Made by a program: the position numbers and the translations under genes. Positions 24,925 to 33,828 of a DNA stretch of 64,000 nucleotides are shown piece by piece. Location of the stretch: positions 1,612,001 to 1,676,000 of the forward strand of contig NC_017098.1 in the NCBI RefSeq assembly GCF_000242595.2, given 5' to 3'. Position 1 is the stretch's first letter. The number at the start of each line of letters is the position of its first letter. The notes beneath the pieces were generated by a model. The model had not been told where the DNA came from. It ran no database searches and saw only the letters and a list, made by a program, of their open reading frames with translations. The stretch is from Spirochaeta africana DSM 8902 (GTDB lineage Bacteria; Spirochaetota; Spirochaetia; DSM-27196; DSM-8902).

Positions 24925-27549
24925 TTACAGACCCAGTTCGTCGAACAGTCGCTTGTAGACCGCAAAATGTTCGCTGCGGGCAAACTCCTGGATTTTCTCT
25001 TCTGGCAGGCTCTCCAGTAACTGATCCATATAACTCAGTATCGAGCGGATCTCATCGCGCAGACCGCTGGGAAGGTTGTCTTCCTCCTCGTCGGCCTCCG
25101 TATATGGCTGGGCAGCCTGGGGAGCAGGAGCGGCCTGATCAGACGCTGCTGACGGCGCAGATTCCTCATCGGAAAGCTCTTTCGGGGGTTCTTGCGCAGA
25201 TGTCAGCTCATCCGGCACCGATGTATCGGCAGAAAAATCCGGTACATCTGCCGGCTCATCTATCTCCAGTTCATCAAGTTCTTCGTTCAGCTCGTCGTCA
25301 TCACCGAGCTCTGCCTTGTAGCTGTCGATATCCTCAAGTTCATCGTCGATGTCGAGGCTGGCCATGCTCTCGATAGCATCCTCACTGTCATCTGCAAAAT
25401 CCATGCCGCCAGAGGATGCTGCAGGGATTTCGTCGTCTTCGTCGTCACCCAGATAGATTTCGTCCTCGTCATGTTCATCTTCGTCGGCGGCTATCGGCTC
25501 AAGCGAGATTTCCTGGACAGGCTCGGTTTCGGTCGCATCCTCGGTCGGCATGTCTTCGAAAGAGAGTTTGTCTTCCATCAGGGTGCCTTCATCGGCAGAA
25601 GACTCCTCAAAATCTGCCGCAGCTTCATCATCAGCGGTTGCCTGGACGGTGGTATCCTCGGCCTCTGTATCCTCTTCGGCAGTATCGTGACCGATCTCGT
25701 CCGGCTCAAAGCTGAAATCCTCTTCATACGAGGATGCATCGGCCGACTCGGTGGGTATCTCGATGACTTCGTCATCACCCTCGTCAAGCTCATCCTCGGG
25801 CTGCGCGGAGGTCCCGGTCTGCTGGGTGAACTCAGCGGTGTTCAGGATGTTATCCAGTTCGTCACCGGTCAAGGCGATGGTTTCATCATCATCGTCCTCG
25901 AAAAATCCATGCGCATCAGTATCGATATCGGCATCGGCAGCAGCAGGACCAGCGGTTGTCTCTTCCTCGGCAGCCGTCGGCGATTCAACTGCTGCGTATG
26001 GAGCGGATTCGTCGGGTGTTGTATCGGCAACGGGGGAGGCTGGTGCAGGGGCTGGCTCTGCACCAGGAACCGAACGCAGGGAAGAAAGCTCCTGTTTCAG
26101 GGCTGCCAGTTCCTCACGAATACTGTGCAGCTCCTTTTCTATACCGCTGAATGCCTCGGTCGGGATAGTCGCAGCAGCTGCCGGCTCGGCGGTTGGCTCA
26201 TCTGCAAGCAGCTGTTCGTCAGTATCCTCTACCGGCGGATTGACATACGGTTCTTCCTTGATCTCAATATCAAGCTCGTCCGGGGTAAAATCATGCTCGT
26301 TATGATCCGGTTCATCATCCTCGGCCGGGGGTTCCATATCAAAATCCAGGGCATCGGTGGAGGAGTCTGCGTAATCCTGTTCCACGCTCCAGTCATCCTC
26401 TTCATCCCCGATAGTGATGTCGTCAATGTCAGGAGTAACGGCAGGAGCATCGGAATCTTCCGATGCCGGCTGCTCTGCTGATTCCTCACCGGCGTCCTCG
26501 ATAAAGTCGTCAGCAGATACCTCGGCAAAATCCAGGATATCGTCCTCCAGTTCTGCGGTATCCTCTGCCTCATCTCCGGCGTCGAACGGCTGAACCTCAT
26601 CCTCTGATGCCTGGTGGTCGGCTGGTGATTCCGGGCCTTCCTCTGCGGAAACTCCCTGGGTGGTAATCTCTTCGGCTTCAGTATCGAAAAAATCATCCAG
26701 ATCGATCTCTTCGCCAATCCCTGATGCCTGGGATACCGGTTCCTGGGCTGACTGAGGCTTCTGGGTCTCGATTTCGGGGGGGAGCTCGTACGGGTCTTCA
26801 TCGAAGTCGATATCGATGTCGAGGAACTCGTCCTCGTCGTCGTCATCCTCGTCAACGTATTCTTCCTGAACCGGTGCAGCAGCCTCATCGTCGTCGAAAA
26901 AGTCATCGAGGCTTACCTCGGTGGTATCGTCCGAGTCCTGATCGGGGCTGACCGGTGCTGCCTCGGCAGTATCGGCGGGAGTGTCATCAGTGTCGGGTTC
27001 ATCAAATGCATCAATGTCCAGGGTTTCCATGTCGTCCTCGTCTGATTCAAGTTCTGTAAAATCTGCTGTTTCGGTATCCTGTGCAGCAGCGGGGGTAGTG
27101 TCAGCTGCCGGTGCCGCGAGTTCTATCTCTTCTTCTGGGTTGTCAAGGTCGTCAATGTCGAAAGCCAGGTCATCATCATCGCCAGGGATTACCAGATCCG
27201 GCTTTTCAAGGGAAGGATACTCATCGGCAGTTGCCTCAGCCTGATTGCTGCCATGTGCTACATCCTGCAGCAGATCCTCTTCCTCGTCCGAGATTGCCGA
27301 GGTGTCGTCATCAAACTGCATCGCTTCGTCGTCGTCAGTATCGATGCTGATGTCCAGATCATTTTCGAAGTCGGCATCGATATCCTGCATGTCCTGCATA
27401 CCGCTGTCGGCAAAGTTGTTTTCATCATCGAACACGTCTTCGGGCTCACCGGTGACCCATACACCGTATTCCTCGAGTTCCTCCTGACCGGTATCTGCCG
27501 AATCAAACTCTTCTTCCGGGAGGTCTTCAAAGGTATCATCAAAAGCCAT
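24925..27549 (-). CDS. Very acidic 874-residue protein with conserved C-terminal tail
   Basis: Starts at 27549 with AGGAG seven bases upstream. Almost the whole length is low-complexity Asp/Glu with Ser, Ala and Pro, repeatedly in DDFFD-type blocks (SLDDFFDDDEA, DLDDFFDTEAEE). A short leucine-heptad coiled coil lies near residues 480-505 (IEKELHSIREELAALKQELSSL). Only the last 50 or so residues look folded: LRDEIRSILSYMDQLLESLPEEKIQEFARSEHF, then YKRLFDELGL. No signal peptide. The tail may be a docking module and the acidic body an extended, highly charged spacer or chaperone-like scaffold. Long frames on the other strand are by-products of the GAN codon bias. First gene of the DUF115 cluster. 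Confidence 0.8.
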   Translation of the reverse strand: MAFDDTFEDLPEEEFDSADTGQEELEEYGVWVTGEPEDVFDDENNFADSGMQDMQDIDADFENDLDISIDTDDDEAMQFDDDTSAISDEEEDLLQDVAHGSNQAEATADEYPSLEKPDLVIPGDDDDLAFDIDDLDNPEEEIELAAPAADTTPAAAQDTETADFTELESDEDDMETLDIDAFDEPDTDDTPADTAEAAPVSPDQDSDDTTEVSLDDFFDDDEAAAPVQEEYVDEDDDDEDEFLDIDIDFDEDPYELPPEIETQKPQSAQEPVSQASGIGEEIDLDDFFDTEAEEITTQGVSAEEGPESPADHQASEDEVQPFDAGDEAEDTAELEDDILDFAEVSADDFIEDAGEESAEQPASEDSDAPAVTPDIDDITIGDEEDDWSVEQDYADSSTDALDFDMEPPAEDDEPDHNEHDFTPDELDIEIKEEPYVNPPVEDTDEQLLADEPTAEPAAAATIPTEAFSGIEKELHSIREELAALKQELSSLRSVPGAEPAPAPASPVADTTPDESAPYAAVESPTAAEEETTAGPAAADADIDTDAHGFFEDDDDETIALTGDELDNILNTAEFTQQTGTSAQPEDELDEGDDEVIEIPTESADASSYEEDFSFEPDEIGHDTAEEDTEAEDTTVQATADDEAAADFEESSADEGTLMEDKLSFEDMPTEDATETEPVQEISLEPIAADEDEHDEDEIYLGDDEDDEIPAASSGGMDFADDSEDAIESMASLDIDDELEDIDSYKAELGDDDELNEELDELEIDEPADVPDFSADTSVPDELTSAQEPPKELSDEESAPSAASDQAAPAPQAAQPYTEADEEEDNLPSGLRDEIRSILSYMDQLLESLPEEKIQEFARSEHFAVYKRLFDELGL

Positions 27550-27623
27550 GGAACTCTCCTACATAACAAACGGTACTGCTGTACTGAATATCGGAACAGC
27601 AATATGAACCCTTAACTACTAAG

Positions 27624-27650
27624 AGTATAATCCGCATACAGGCTTGTCAA
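27624..27650 (-). promoter_or_regulatory. Sigma-70-like promoter of the acidic protein/DUF115 cluster
   Basis: A consensus TTGACA (27645-27650) and TATACT (27624-27629) face the acidic protein gene, with a 15-base spacer, about 75 bases before its start. The rest of the 144-base divergent space contains a plus-strand TATAAT (27658-27663) with only a weak CATACA 17 bases upstream, which may serve the FtsB-like gene. Confidence 0.5.
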
Positions 27651-27693
27651 CTCACGATATAATTAAGTTCCGTGTCATGTGCACCGAGAAGTA

Positions 27694-28176
27694 ATGGAGA
27701 TGCGTTACCTGAACTTTTTGTTAGCAGCAGCTGCTGTATGCGCAGCGTTTTTCTGTTTCGAAGTTGTGTGGGGCGAGAGTGGTGTGCTCGCGTATAACGA
27801 GCGTCGTCAGGTGCTCGAGAAGCTGCAGAATAATATTGCTGAACTCCAACAGTATAACCAGGCTTTGCTGGCGGATCTGCACCTGTTGCGCGAGGATGAA
27901 TCCTTCCTGTTGCGGTACGCTGCCCAGGCTGGCTACTTTCGCGAGGATCAGGGGCTGGTGAAAACCGAGGGCAACTACGCTATCAGTCACAACTGGGAGA
28001 TCGGTCGTATCCAGTATATCCCGCCCGCACGATCGGGAGGGAGGCCGGTGCGAGCCGGTGCGGCGTTCATAGTCGGCGTGGGAGTGTATCTGATGAGCGC
28101 CGGATTTCGCCGTGAACCCCAGCGTCGCCAGCTGCGTCTCGAGATCGGGGGGCAGTCAATTCATCGGGCTGTCTGA
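27694..28176 (+). CDS. FtsB/DivIC-like septum formation initiator protein
   Basis: The start at 27694 gives 160 residues; ATG 27700 is an alternative. One N-terminal membrane helix (LNFLLAAAAVCAAFFCFEVVW) is followed by a short coiled coil (NERRQVLEKLQNNIAELQQYNQALLADLHLL) and the family's EDESFLLRYAAQAGYF box, matching the usual -EiAR.-lGyv-pgE of FtsB/DivIC. These proteins bridge FtsL and FtsQ in the division complex. A C-terminal extension of about 70 residues with a possible second hydrophobic segment (AAFIVGVGVYLMSAGF) is atypical of FtsB, which is near 100 residues. Confidence 0.75.
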   Translation: MEMRYLNFLLAAAAVCAAFFCFEVVWGESGVLAYNERRQVLEKLQNNIAELQQYNQALLADLHLLREDESFLLRYAAQAGYFREDQGLVKTEGNYAISHNWEIGRIQYIPPARSGGRPVRAGAAFIVGVGVYLMSAGFRREPQRRQLRLEIGGQSIHRAV

Positions 28177-28182
28177 ATTATG

Positions 28183-29391
28183 TTACTGCCTGACAACAGA
28201 TCTCAGCACGGTGTAGGAAGGCAGTTCCTGATCGGTTGTCAGAAAACCCGGCTTTCCGTGATATAACGAGTCCACTATCTTCCCGGACTCATCCTGCAGG
28301 GTGCCCTGCAGCTGCAGCGGCACGGGATTCCCCGGAGCAACCGCCTCTATACCATCCGCCAATGAGAATCTGTTTTTTACCGCCACCGAATAGCGTCCCC
28401 TGGTTTCGGTCTGGTACACAATCCCCATAAAACGCGGACCGTGCTGCGAGGGCGGTGTGCGCAGCTCCGGCTGGCCAAAATACATTCCGGTACTGTAGCC
28501 TCGGTGAGGCAGATCCAGCACCAGATCCCTGGCTTTACTGGCGGCGTCTATACAATCAGGGTTTGACAGGGCATCAAGCTGCAGTCGATAGGCCTGGGTA
28601 ACTGCGGCGACATAGTAGGCAGATTTCATCCTGCCCTCGATTTTCAGGCTGTGAACACCGGCATCCTGCATGGCCGGTAGATGGTCGATCATCGACATGT
28701 CCTCGGGGGAGAAAATAGTCGAAAAGCCGTCGTGTTCCTCTACCCGCAGCGTGGCTTCCGGGCGCTTCTTCTCCTCGAACTCTCGATACTGCCAGCGACA
28801 GCTGTGGGTACATTCGCCGTGATTGGCACTGCGACCTGTCAACCAGCTGGATATCAGGCAACGCCCGGAGTAGGCGATGCACACCGCGCCATGCGCAAAC
28901 ACCTCAATCTCGAGCTCAGGCAGTTCCTGTTTGATAGCGGCAATCTCGGCCAGGGTGAGTTCACGGGCAGCAACAATCCGGCTGAACCCCAGGTCCTGAT
29001 ACACCCTGGCAGCCCTGCTGTTGGTGCAGTTGGCCTGGGTACTCAGATGCAGCTCTGTCTGCGGAAATGCCTGACGCAAGGCTGCCGCTACACCAAGATC
29101 ACTGACAATAAAGGCATCTGCAGGGGTTGAACCGATGCGTGCGGCGAGTTCCTGCAGGACAGCGATATCCCGTTCATGCAGGTAGCGATTAATGGCCAGG
29201 TAGAGTTTCCGGGGTTTAGAGGTACGCCAGTACGAGAGTGCAGCCGGCAGCTGCTCCAGCTGTTCTGCAGTCCAGCTCTCTGCCCCGGCGCGCAGGGACA
29301 GCCCCGGCAGTCCCATGTAGACTGCATCAGCACCAAAGGCGAAGGCAATATTCAGTTTTTCCAGATTCCCTGCGGGAGCAAGTAGTTCCAT
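28183..29391 (-). CDS. U32-family peptidase-like tRNA/rRNA hydroxylation protein (TrhP/YegQ/RlhA type)
   Basis: A 402-residue U32 protein. It opens with ELLAPAGNLEKLNIAFAFGADAVYMGLPGLSLR, the TIM-barrel start typical of the family, and carries LSTQANCTNSRAARVYQDLGFSRIVAARELTL and the signature EVFAHGAVCIAYSGRCLISSWL. The cysteines in GRC and GECTHSCRW are those expected to bind an Fe-S cluster. SLKIEGRMKSAYYVAAV follows. Relatives TrhP and RlhA take part in hydroxylation of tRNA wobble uridine and 23S rRNA C2501 in Escherichia coli; which role applies here is uncertain. Three bases separate it from the phosphodiesterase gene upstream. Confidence 0.85.
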   Translation of the reverse strand: MELLAPAGNLEKLNIAFAFGADAVYMGLPGLSLRAGAESWTAEQLEQLPAALSYWRTSKPRKLYLAINRYLHERDIAVLQELAARIGSTPADAFIVSDLGVAAALRQAFPQTELHLSTQANCTNSRAARVYQDLGFSRIVAARELTLAEIAAIKQELPELEIEVFAHGAVCIAYSGRCLISSWLTGRSANHGECTHSCRWQYREFEEKKRPEATLRVEEHDGFSTIFSPEDMSMIDHLPAMQDAGVHSLKIEGRMKSAYYVAAVTQAYRLQLDALSNPDCIDAASKARDLVLDLPHRGYSTGMYFGQPELRTPPSQHGPRFMGIVYQTETRGRYSVAVKNRFSLADGIEAVAPGNPVPLQLQGTLQDESGKIVDSLYHGKPGFLTTDQELPSYTVLRSVVRQ

Positions 29392-29394
29392 AGT

Positions 29395-30618
29395 CTAATC
29401 CATGTAGAGAGTCACATACATCTCATCGGGGCGCAATCCCCCATGGACTGCCCGGAAGTCTATGGCACACTGTCCGTGTGGCACATACTCCATTACAGCC
29501 GGGGTGCTTGCCACACCGATGAAACTTCCCAGACGACGACGCATAAGGGGAGAGAGAGGTTCGGGGCCATACAGATGCAGCAGATCTGCCTGATCCGGGG
29601 TTATCAGGTCGAAGTAGGGTGCATACTCGGATTCCTGAAAGTAGCGGAGAAATGCTGATTCGTTTCCGGGGGTTACGTGGAATATAGGCACTGCCGGTTC
29701 ACCTGATGGTGGTGCGGAAAGATACTGCATAATGAATGAACGTTCATTCATTTTAAAATACCTGTCCGGGATCGTGTCGATCAAACCATGATCACCTACA
29801 ACCAGCAGACGGGTATCATCACTCAACCGCCGACGAAGCTCGCCAAGCCAGCTGTCCAGTCGCATCAATTCTCGTCGAACTTCCTCCGAGCCACAGCCGA
29901 ATTTATGGGCGGTGGCGTCCAGGGCAGGCACATAGCAGTAGATCAGCTGTTCAGACGTGGAACCCGCAGCTGTCTGCAAAATCCGCTTGGCAGCCTGGCG
30001 AAGATTGCGATACCCCAGGCCCCGGGTTCCCCCGCGAGACCAGCTGCTGTACGCCGAGTTAACGTATCCCTGGGGGAGAACGCTGACCACATTCCGGTCC
30101 CGGTCGGGATACCAGCTGTGAACTGGCAGCATGGCCGGCAGTGACAACCCGAGTTCCTCACCGCGCATTCCGGTATCCCGCTCAATAAACGGCAAAACTG
30201 TCATGGTGCGCGAGTGCTCCCGAAAGTAGGTGTGCCAACCGCTGATGCCATGTTCTGAGGGCCAGCTGGCAGTGGCAAACGATGTCAACATCGGTGCAGT
30301 CGAGGAGGGGAATCCGGTAACCAGTGGCATGCGATGTGTATTAGCCAGAAAACCCCCGTCTGGGAGCATATGCTGAAAACAGTCCCCCAGGCCGTCAATC
30401 AGTACTACCACATAGCGGCGGGCATAATCGATAAAGGCTTCGATATTCTCCGATGCCTCGGTAGTGCGTTCATGCGGCGGGCCGCAGAGATCCCGCAATG
30501 CCGAAAAGAGTTCTACAGTGGTAGGACGATCCGTCGACAACGGATGAATCAGCGTACGGTTTTGAAATGCTTTTTCAAGCCGCTCTACCGAGATATCGGA
30601 TTTTTCGGCTGATCTCAT
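29395..30618 (-). CDS. Alkaline-phosphatase-superfamily phosphodiesterase/nucleotide pyrophosphatase
   Basis: A 407-residue protein of the type I phosphodiesterase (Pfam Phosphodiest) family. Metal ligand and nucleophile regions are visible: VVVLIDGLGDCF with the first Asp, GFPSSTAPMLTSFATASWPSEHG with the likely Thr nucleophile, YVPALDATAHKFG and LLVVGDHGLIDTIP with paired Asp-His ligands. There is no signal peptide, so it should be cytoplasmic. Substrate unknown. The ATG overlaps the VanY stop (ATGA). It lies in the run lon-vanY-phosphodiesterase-U32. Confidence 0.82.
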   Translation of the reverse strand: MRSAEKSDISVERLEKAFQNRTLIHPLSTDRPTTVELFSALRDLCGPPHERTTEASENIEAFIDYARRYVVVLIDGLGDCFQHMLPDGGFLANTHRMPLVTGFPSSTAPMLTSFATASWPSEHGISGWHTYFREHSRTMTVLPFIERDTGMRGEELGLSLPAMLPVHSWYPDRDRNVVSVLPQGYVNSAYSSWSRGGTRGLGYRNLRQAAKRILQTAAGSTSEQLIYCYVPALDATAHKFGCGSEEVRRELMRLDSWLGELRRRLSDDTRLLVVGDHGLIDTIPDRYFKMNERSFIMQYLSAPPSGEPAVPIFHVTPGNESAFLRYFQESEYAPYFDLITPDQADLLHLYGPEPLSPLMRRRLGSFIGVASTPAVMEYVPHGQCAIDFRAVHGGLRPDEMYVTLYMD

Positions 30619-31457
30619 TGCGATCCCCGTCGGGCCTGTTCCAGTCGTTCACGATTATAGTGCAGGAACTCCAGATACCATTGCTGCAAATCTTCGAAGA
30701 ATTCTCGCTGCAGTCGGACCCCATCATGCCCGATGTAGCGCCAGTGCCAGCTTTCATAATCGTACCCGGTAATATCTTCCTTGCCATACGGATACGACAG
30801 GGAAAAACCGAAACGATGCGCGTTTGCCTTGAGCCAGGCATAGTCCTGGGTACCGGAAAAGACCTGACTGATGGGGGAGAAATCAATGACCGTACCCAGC
30901 TGATGCTGACTGTGGCCCGGTCGTGCCGAAACCCGCTCGGCTTGCTCCTGTCCCAGGCGCTCCACCCAGGTAGCAAACAGTCCCTGCTGGTAGCGATACG
31001 ATCTGTAGGTCGAGGCATAAACCAGCTCAATGCCGTCCTGTCGAGCTGCTTCATCGAGTGCCAGCACCTTTGGCATTACCGCAGCCATCAGCGACAGATC
31101 ATTACGAGCGGTTTTCAGGGTTGGGTATTCATTCAGGGAGACCAGCCCCGCCGGGACAAAATCTGCGGCGAGGCCATACTCCTTGTCTACCAGTACTGTG
31201 TACTCGAACGGCAGATCAAGTGCCCGGTCGACAAGATCCAGGAACACCTGTGGGCGCTGCAGAATCGCCTCCCGCTGCGGGGGGCGAATATCAGCGGTTA
31301 TCCCATGCAGATCCTCGATCGTCAGGGTGAAAGAGGGATGAATATACTCAGCCGGTGCTGCTGGTTCGACCTCGGTGCTCCTGTCGGCAGACTCGCAGCC
31401 GACAGCTCCCGCCAGAAGCATCAATAGAAGCAGTAACAGTTTATTTGGCAAGTGCAA
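30615..31457 (-). CDS. VanY-type D-Ala-D-Ala carboxypeptidase lipoprotein
   Basis: Peptidase M15B that trims the terminal D-Ala of peptidoglycan stem peptides. I choose TTG 31457 (GGAGG nine bases upstream), giving 280 residues with a short lipoprotein signal (LLLLLLMLLAGAVGC). The catalytic domain has STYRSYRYQQGLF, the zinc motif RPGHSQHQLGTVIDF (His and Asp ligands) and ESWHWRYIG with the catalytic Glu and third ligand. It overlaps the lon 3' end by 17 bases. A longer frame to 31532 lies inside lon. Confidence 0.85.
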   Translation of the reverse strand: MHLPNKLLLLLLMLLAGAVGCESADRSTEVEPAAPAEYIHPSFTLTIEDLHGITADIRPPQREAILQRPQVFLDLVDRALDLPFEYTVLVDKEYGLAADFVPAGLVSLNEYPTLKTARNDLSLMAAVMPKVLALDEAARQDGIELVYASTYRSYRYQQGLFATWVERLGQEQAERVSARPGHSQHQLGTVIDFSPISQVFSGTQDYAWLKANAHRFGFSLSYPYGKEDITGYDYESWHWRYIGHDGVRLQREFFEDLQQWYLEFLHYNRERLEQARRGSQ

Positions 31458-33792
31458 GTTCGAGTACCTCCTGCATGCGTCGAACGGGATGAAAGCTGAT
31501 CCCTTTCTGCACGTAATCGGGGATTTCATCAAGGTCCTTGAGGTTCTGATCCGGAAAAAGGATGGTCTTTATACCGTTTCTGCGAGCTGCAATAACCTTT
31601 TCCTTCAGACCGCCGATTGGCAGTACCTGTCCGACCAGACTGAGTTCACCGGTCATCCCGACACGCTTTTTGACTATCCGGCCGGTAGCCAGACTCAGCA
31701 GCGCCAGTGCCATGGTAATCCCGGCAGACGGTCCGTCTTTCGGGGTCGCCCCGGCGGGTATATGCAGATGGATATGATGCTTCTCGAAGTAGTCGGTGGA
31801 AACCCCGTACTCCCCGGCAATACTCCTGACGTAGCTGTATGCGATCCCGGCAGACTCCTGCATTACCTTGCCCATCTGTCCGGTCAGGGTAAAGCCGCTC
31901 TTGCCCGGATTGGCAATTGCTTCGATTACCAGGGTGTCCCCGCCAAAATTGGTCCAGGCCAATCCGATCGCCATGCCCGGGCTGGATACCCGCTTTACGT
32001 CGTCCTCAAATACCGGCTTGCCCAGATAATCCGACAGTGTTTCCGGTTCAATCTTGATGGGCAGCTCGGTTTTTTCCTCTACCAGCTGAAGGGCAATCTT
32101 GCGGTGTATCTTGTTGATCAGTTTTTCATAGTTGCGCATGCCAGCTTCGCGTGCATACTTCTCGGCGATAGCCTGCAGGGTTTTTTTGGGGTATCTGATC
32201 TTGCTGCGTGTCAGCCCCGCTTTGCGGGCTGACTTGGGAATGATGTATTTTTTGGCAATCTCTACCTTTTCCTGTTCGATGTATCCGGAAAGCCGAATCA
32301 CCTCCATGCGATCAAGCAGTGGCCTGGGAATGTTGTCCAGCGAATTGGCGGTCGCAATAAAAAGAATGTTGGACAGATCAAAGGGGATGTCCAGATAATG
32401 ATCACGGAACTGGACATTCTGCTCGGGGTCAAGCACCTCGAGCAGGGCAGAACTTGGATCCCCCTGATAGCTCATTCCCAGCTTGTCGATCTCATCAATC
32501 ATAAAAACCGGCGCCTTGGAGTGTACAATCTTGAGTCCCTGGATGATCTTGCCGGGCATGGCGCCAACATAGGTGCGCCGGTGCCCCTTTATCTCGGCCT
32601 CGTCGCGCATCCCGCCAACCGAAAAGCGGAAAAACTCCTTGCCAAGGGCCCGGGCTACCGACTTTCCGATGGAGGTTTTTCCGACACCGGGTGGGCCAAC
32701 CAGGATTATATTGCCGCCCTTGGCATCCTTCTGGAGCTTGCGCACTGCCAGAAATTCAAGGATTCGCTCCTTTACATCATCCAGGCCATAATGATCACTG
32801 TCGAGTATCTCGCGGGACTTGCCGATATCGATCGTCTCCGCCTCGGGGTCATCCCATGGCAGCGAGAAGACGGTCTCGAGATAATTCCGGGTTACAATAA
32901 ACTCCGAGCTGTTGCTGTCCATCAACGAAAACTTTTCCAGCTCACGCTGTACCGTTTCCCGGGCTTCACCGTCCAGGGGAGTCTTTTCAAACGCTTCCTG
33001 GAAGCGCTGCTGATCGCTGCCCTTGCTGTCGGTCGGGATGCCAAGCTCCTGTTTGATCGCCTTCAGTTCTTCGCGCAGGAAATATTCGCGCTGGCTCTTC
33101 TCGATCTTCTCGTTAATCTGCCCCTGAATCCGTTTCTGGATTCGCAGAACCTCCTGCTCCTTTTTGATAAACATCAGTACCTTTTCCAGGCGACTGCGAA
33201 TATCCAGGGTCTCCAGCACATCCTGCTGATCGTTGCGATTGATATGCAGGATGGAGGTGATGAAGTCGGCGATCTTGCCGGGCTGATTGATATTCACCAT
33301 GTTCAGCCGCATTTCCTCGCTGAACAGGGGGTTGTTTTCGCTGATCTGCTTCATCTCGGCGATCAGGGAACGGGTCAAGGCCTGTTCCTCTACGGGATCC
33401 GGGTGCTGATCCTCAAGATAATCTACTGCGGCAACGATTGGTGATTCATTGTGCAGGATCTTGCGTATCCGGAAGCGTTTTACGGTCGAGATAAACAGAT
33501 TCATGCCGCCGTCGGGAAGATTGATGCTCTTCACTACCTTGGCAGCGGTGCCAACACTGCACAGATCATCCCCGGCAGGGTTTTCATTATCTTCCTCTTG
33601 CAGCATGATAAGCCCGATAAAGGAGGTTTCCTCCAGTGCAGCCTTGATGGTGCGAATGTCTTCCGGGCTGCTTATCATTATCGGGGTAAACAGGCCGGGG
33701 AAAATGGGTGCCCCGCTTAACGGAATAACATGCAGGCGATGGGGCAACAGCTCATCGCCTGGAACCAGTTCTTTAATGGATGTGTCTGCCAT
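31441..33792 (-). CDS. lon: Lon protease (endopeptidase La)
   Basis: ATP-dependent cytoplasmic protease for damaged and regulatory proteins. The 783-residue product has the full family layout: N-terminal substrate-binding domain (PLSGAPIFPGLFTPIMI, residues about 24-40), a long coiled-coil region, AAA+ module with Walker A GPPGVGKTS near residue 365, Walker B FMIDEIDKLG, and the C-terminal protease domain (EYGVSTDYFEKHHIHLHIPAGATPKDGPSAG) with the catalytic Ser in PSAG and Lys in GGLKEKVIAA. No Shine-Dalgarno site precedes the ATG. Divergent from recO, with only 35 bases between. Confidence 0.97.
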   Translation of the reverse strand: MADTSIKELVPGDELLPHRLHVIPLSGAPIFPGLFTPIMISSPEDIRTIKAALEETSFIGLIMLQEEDNENPAGDDLCSVGTAAKVVKSINLPDGGMNLFISTVKRFRIRKILHNESPIVAAVDYLEDQHPDPVEEQALTRSLIAEMKQISENNPLFSEEMRLNMVNINQPGKIADFITSILHINRNDQQDVLETLDIRSRLEKVLMFIKKEQEVLRIQKRIQGQINEKIEKSQREYFLREELKAIKQELGIPTDSKGSDQQRFQEAFEKTPLDGEARETVQRELEKFSLMDSNSSEFIVTRNYLETVFSLPWDDPEAETIDIGKSREILDSDHYGLDDVKERILEFLAVRKLQKDAKGGNIILVGPPGVGKTSIGKSVARALGKEFFRFSVGGMRDEAEIKGHRRTYVGAMPGKIIQGLKIVHSKAPVFMIDEIDKLGMSYQGDPSSALLEVLDPEQNVQFRDHYLDIPFDLSNILFIATANSLDNIPRPLLDRMEVIRLSGYIEQEKVEIAKKYIIPKSARKAGLTRSKIRYPKKTLQAIAEKYAREAGMRNYEKLINKIHRKIALQLVEEKTELPIKIEPETLSDYLGKPVFEDDVKRVSSPGMAIGLAWTNFGGDTLVIEAIANPGKSGFTLTGQMGKVMQESAGIAYSYVRSIAGEYGVSTDYFEKHHIHLHIPAGATPKDGPSAGITMALALLSLATGRIVKKRVGMTGELSLVGQVLPIGGLKEKVIAARRNGIKTILFPDQNLKDLDEIPDYVQKGISFHPVRRMQEVLELALAK

Positions 33793-33799
33793 GGATGGT

Positions 33800-33828
33800 A
33801 ATATAGCGAAAAAACCCCGGAGGGTGAA
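33800..33828 (-). promoter_or_regulatory. Candidate leaderless promoter of lon
   Basis: TTCACC (33823-33828), 17 bases, TATATT (33800-33805) on the minus strand. The -10 ends seven bases before the lon ATG, so transcription should begin at about the start codon. The -35 element overlaps the recO start codon. No heat-shock CIRCE element is visible. Confidence 0.45.

Noticed and set aside
25192-26481. Plus-strand open frame of 429 codons opposite the acidic protein gene
   Set aside because: It is the complement of GAN-rich Asp/Glu codons. The product is an odd Cys/Phe/Val-rich string with no ribosome-binding site; the minus-strand gene explains the region.
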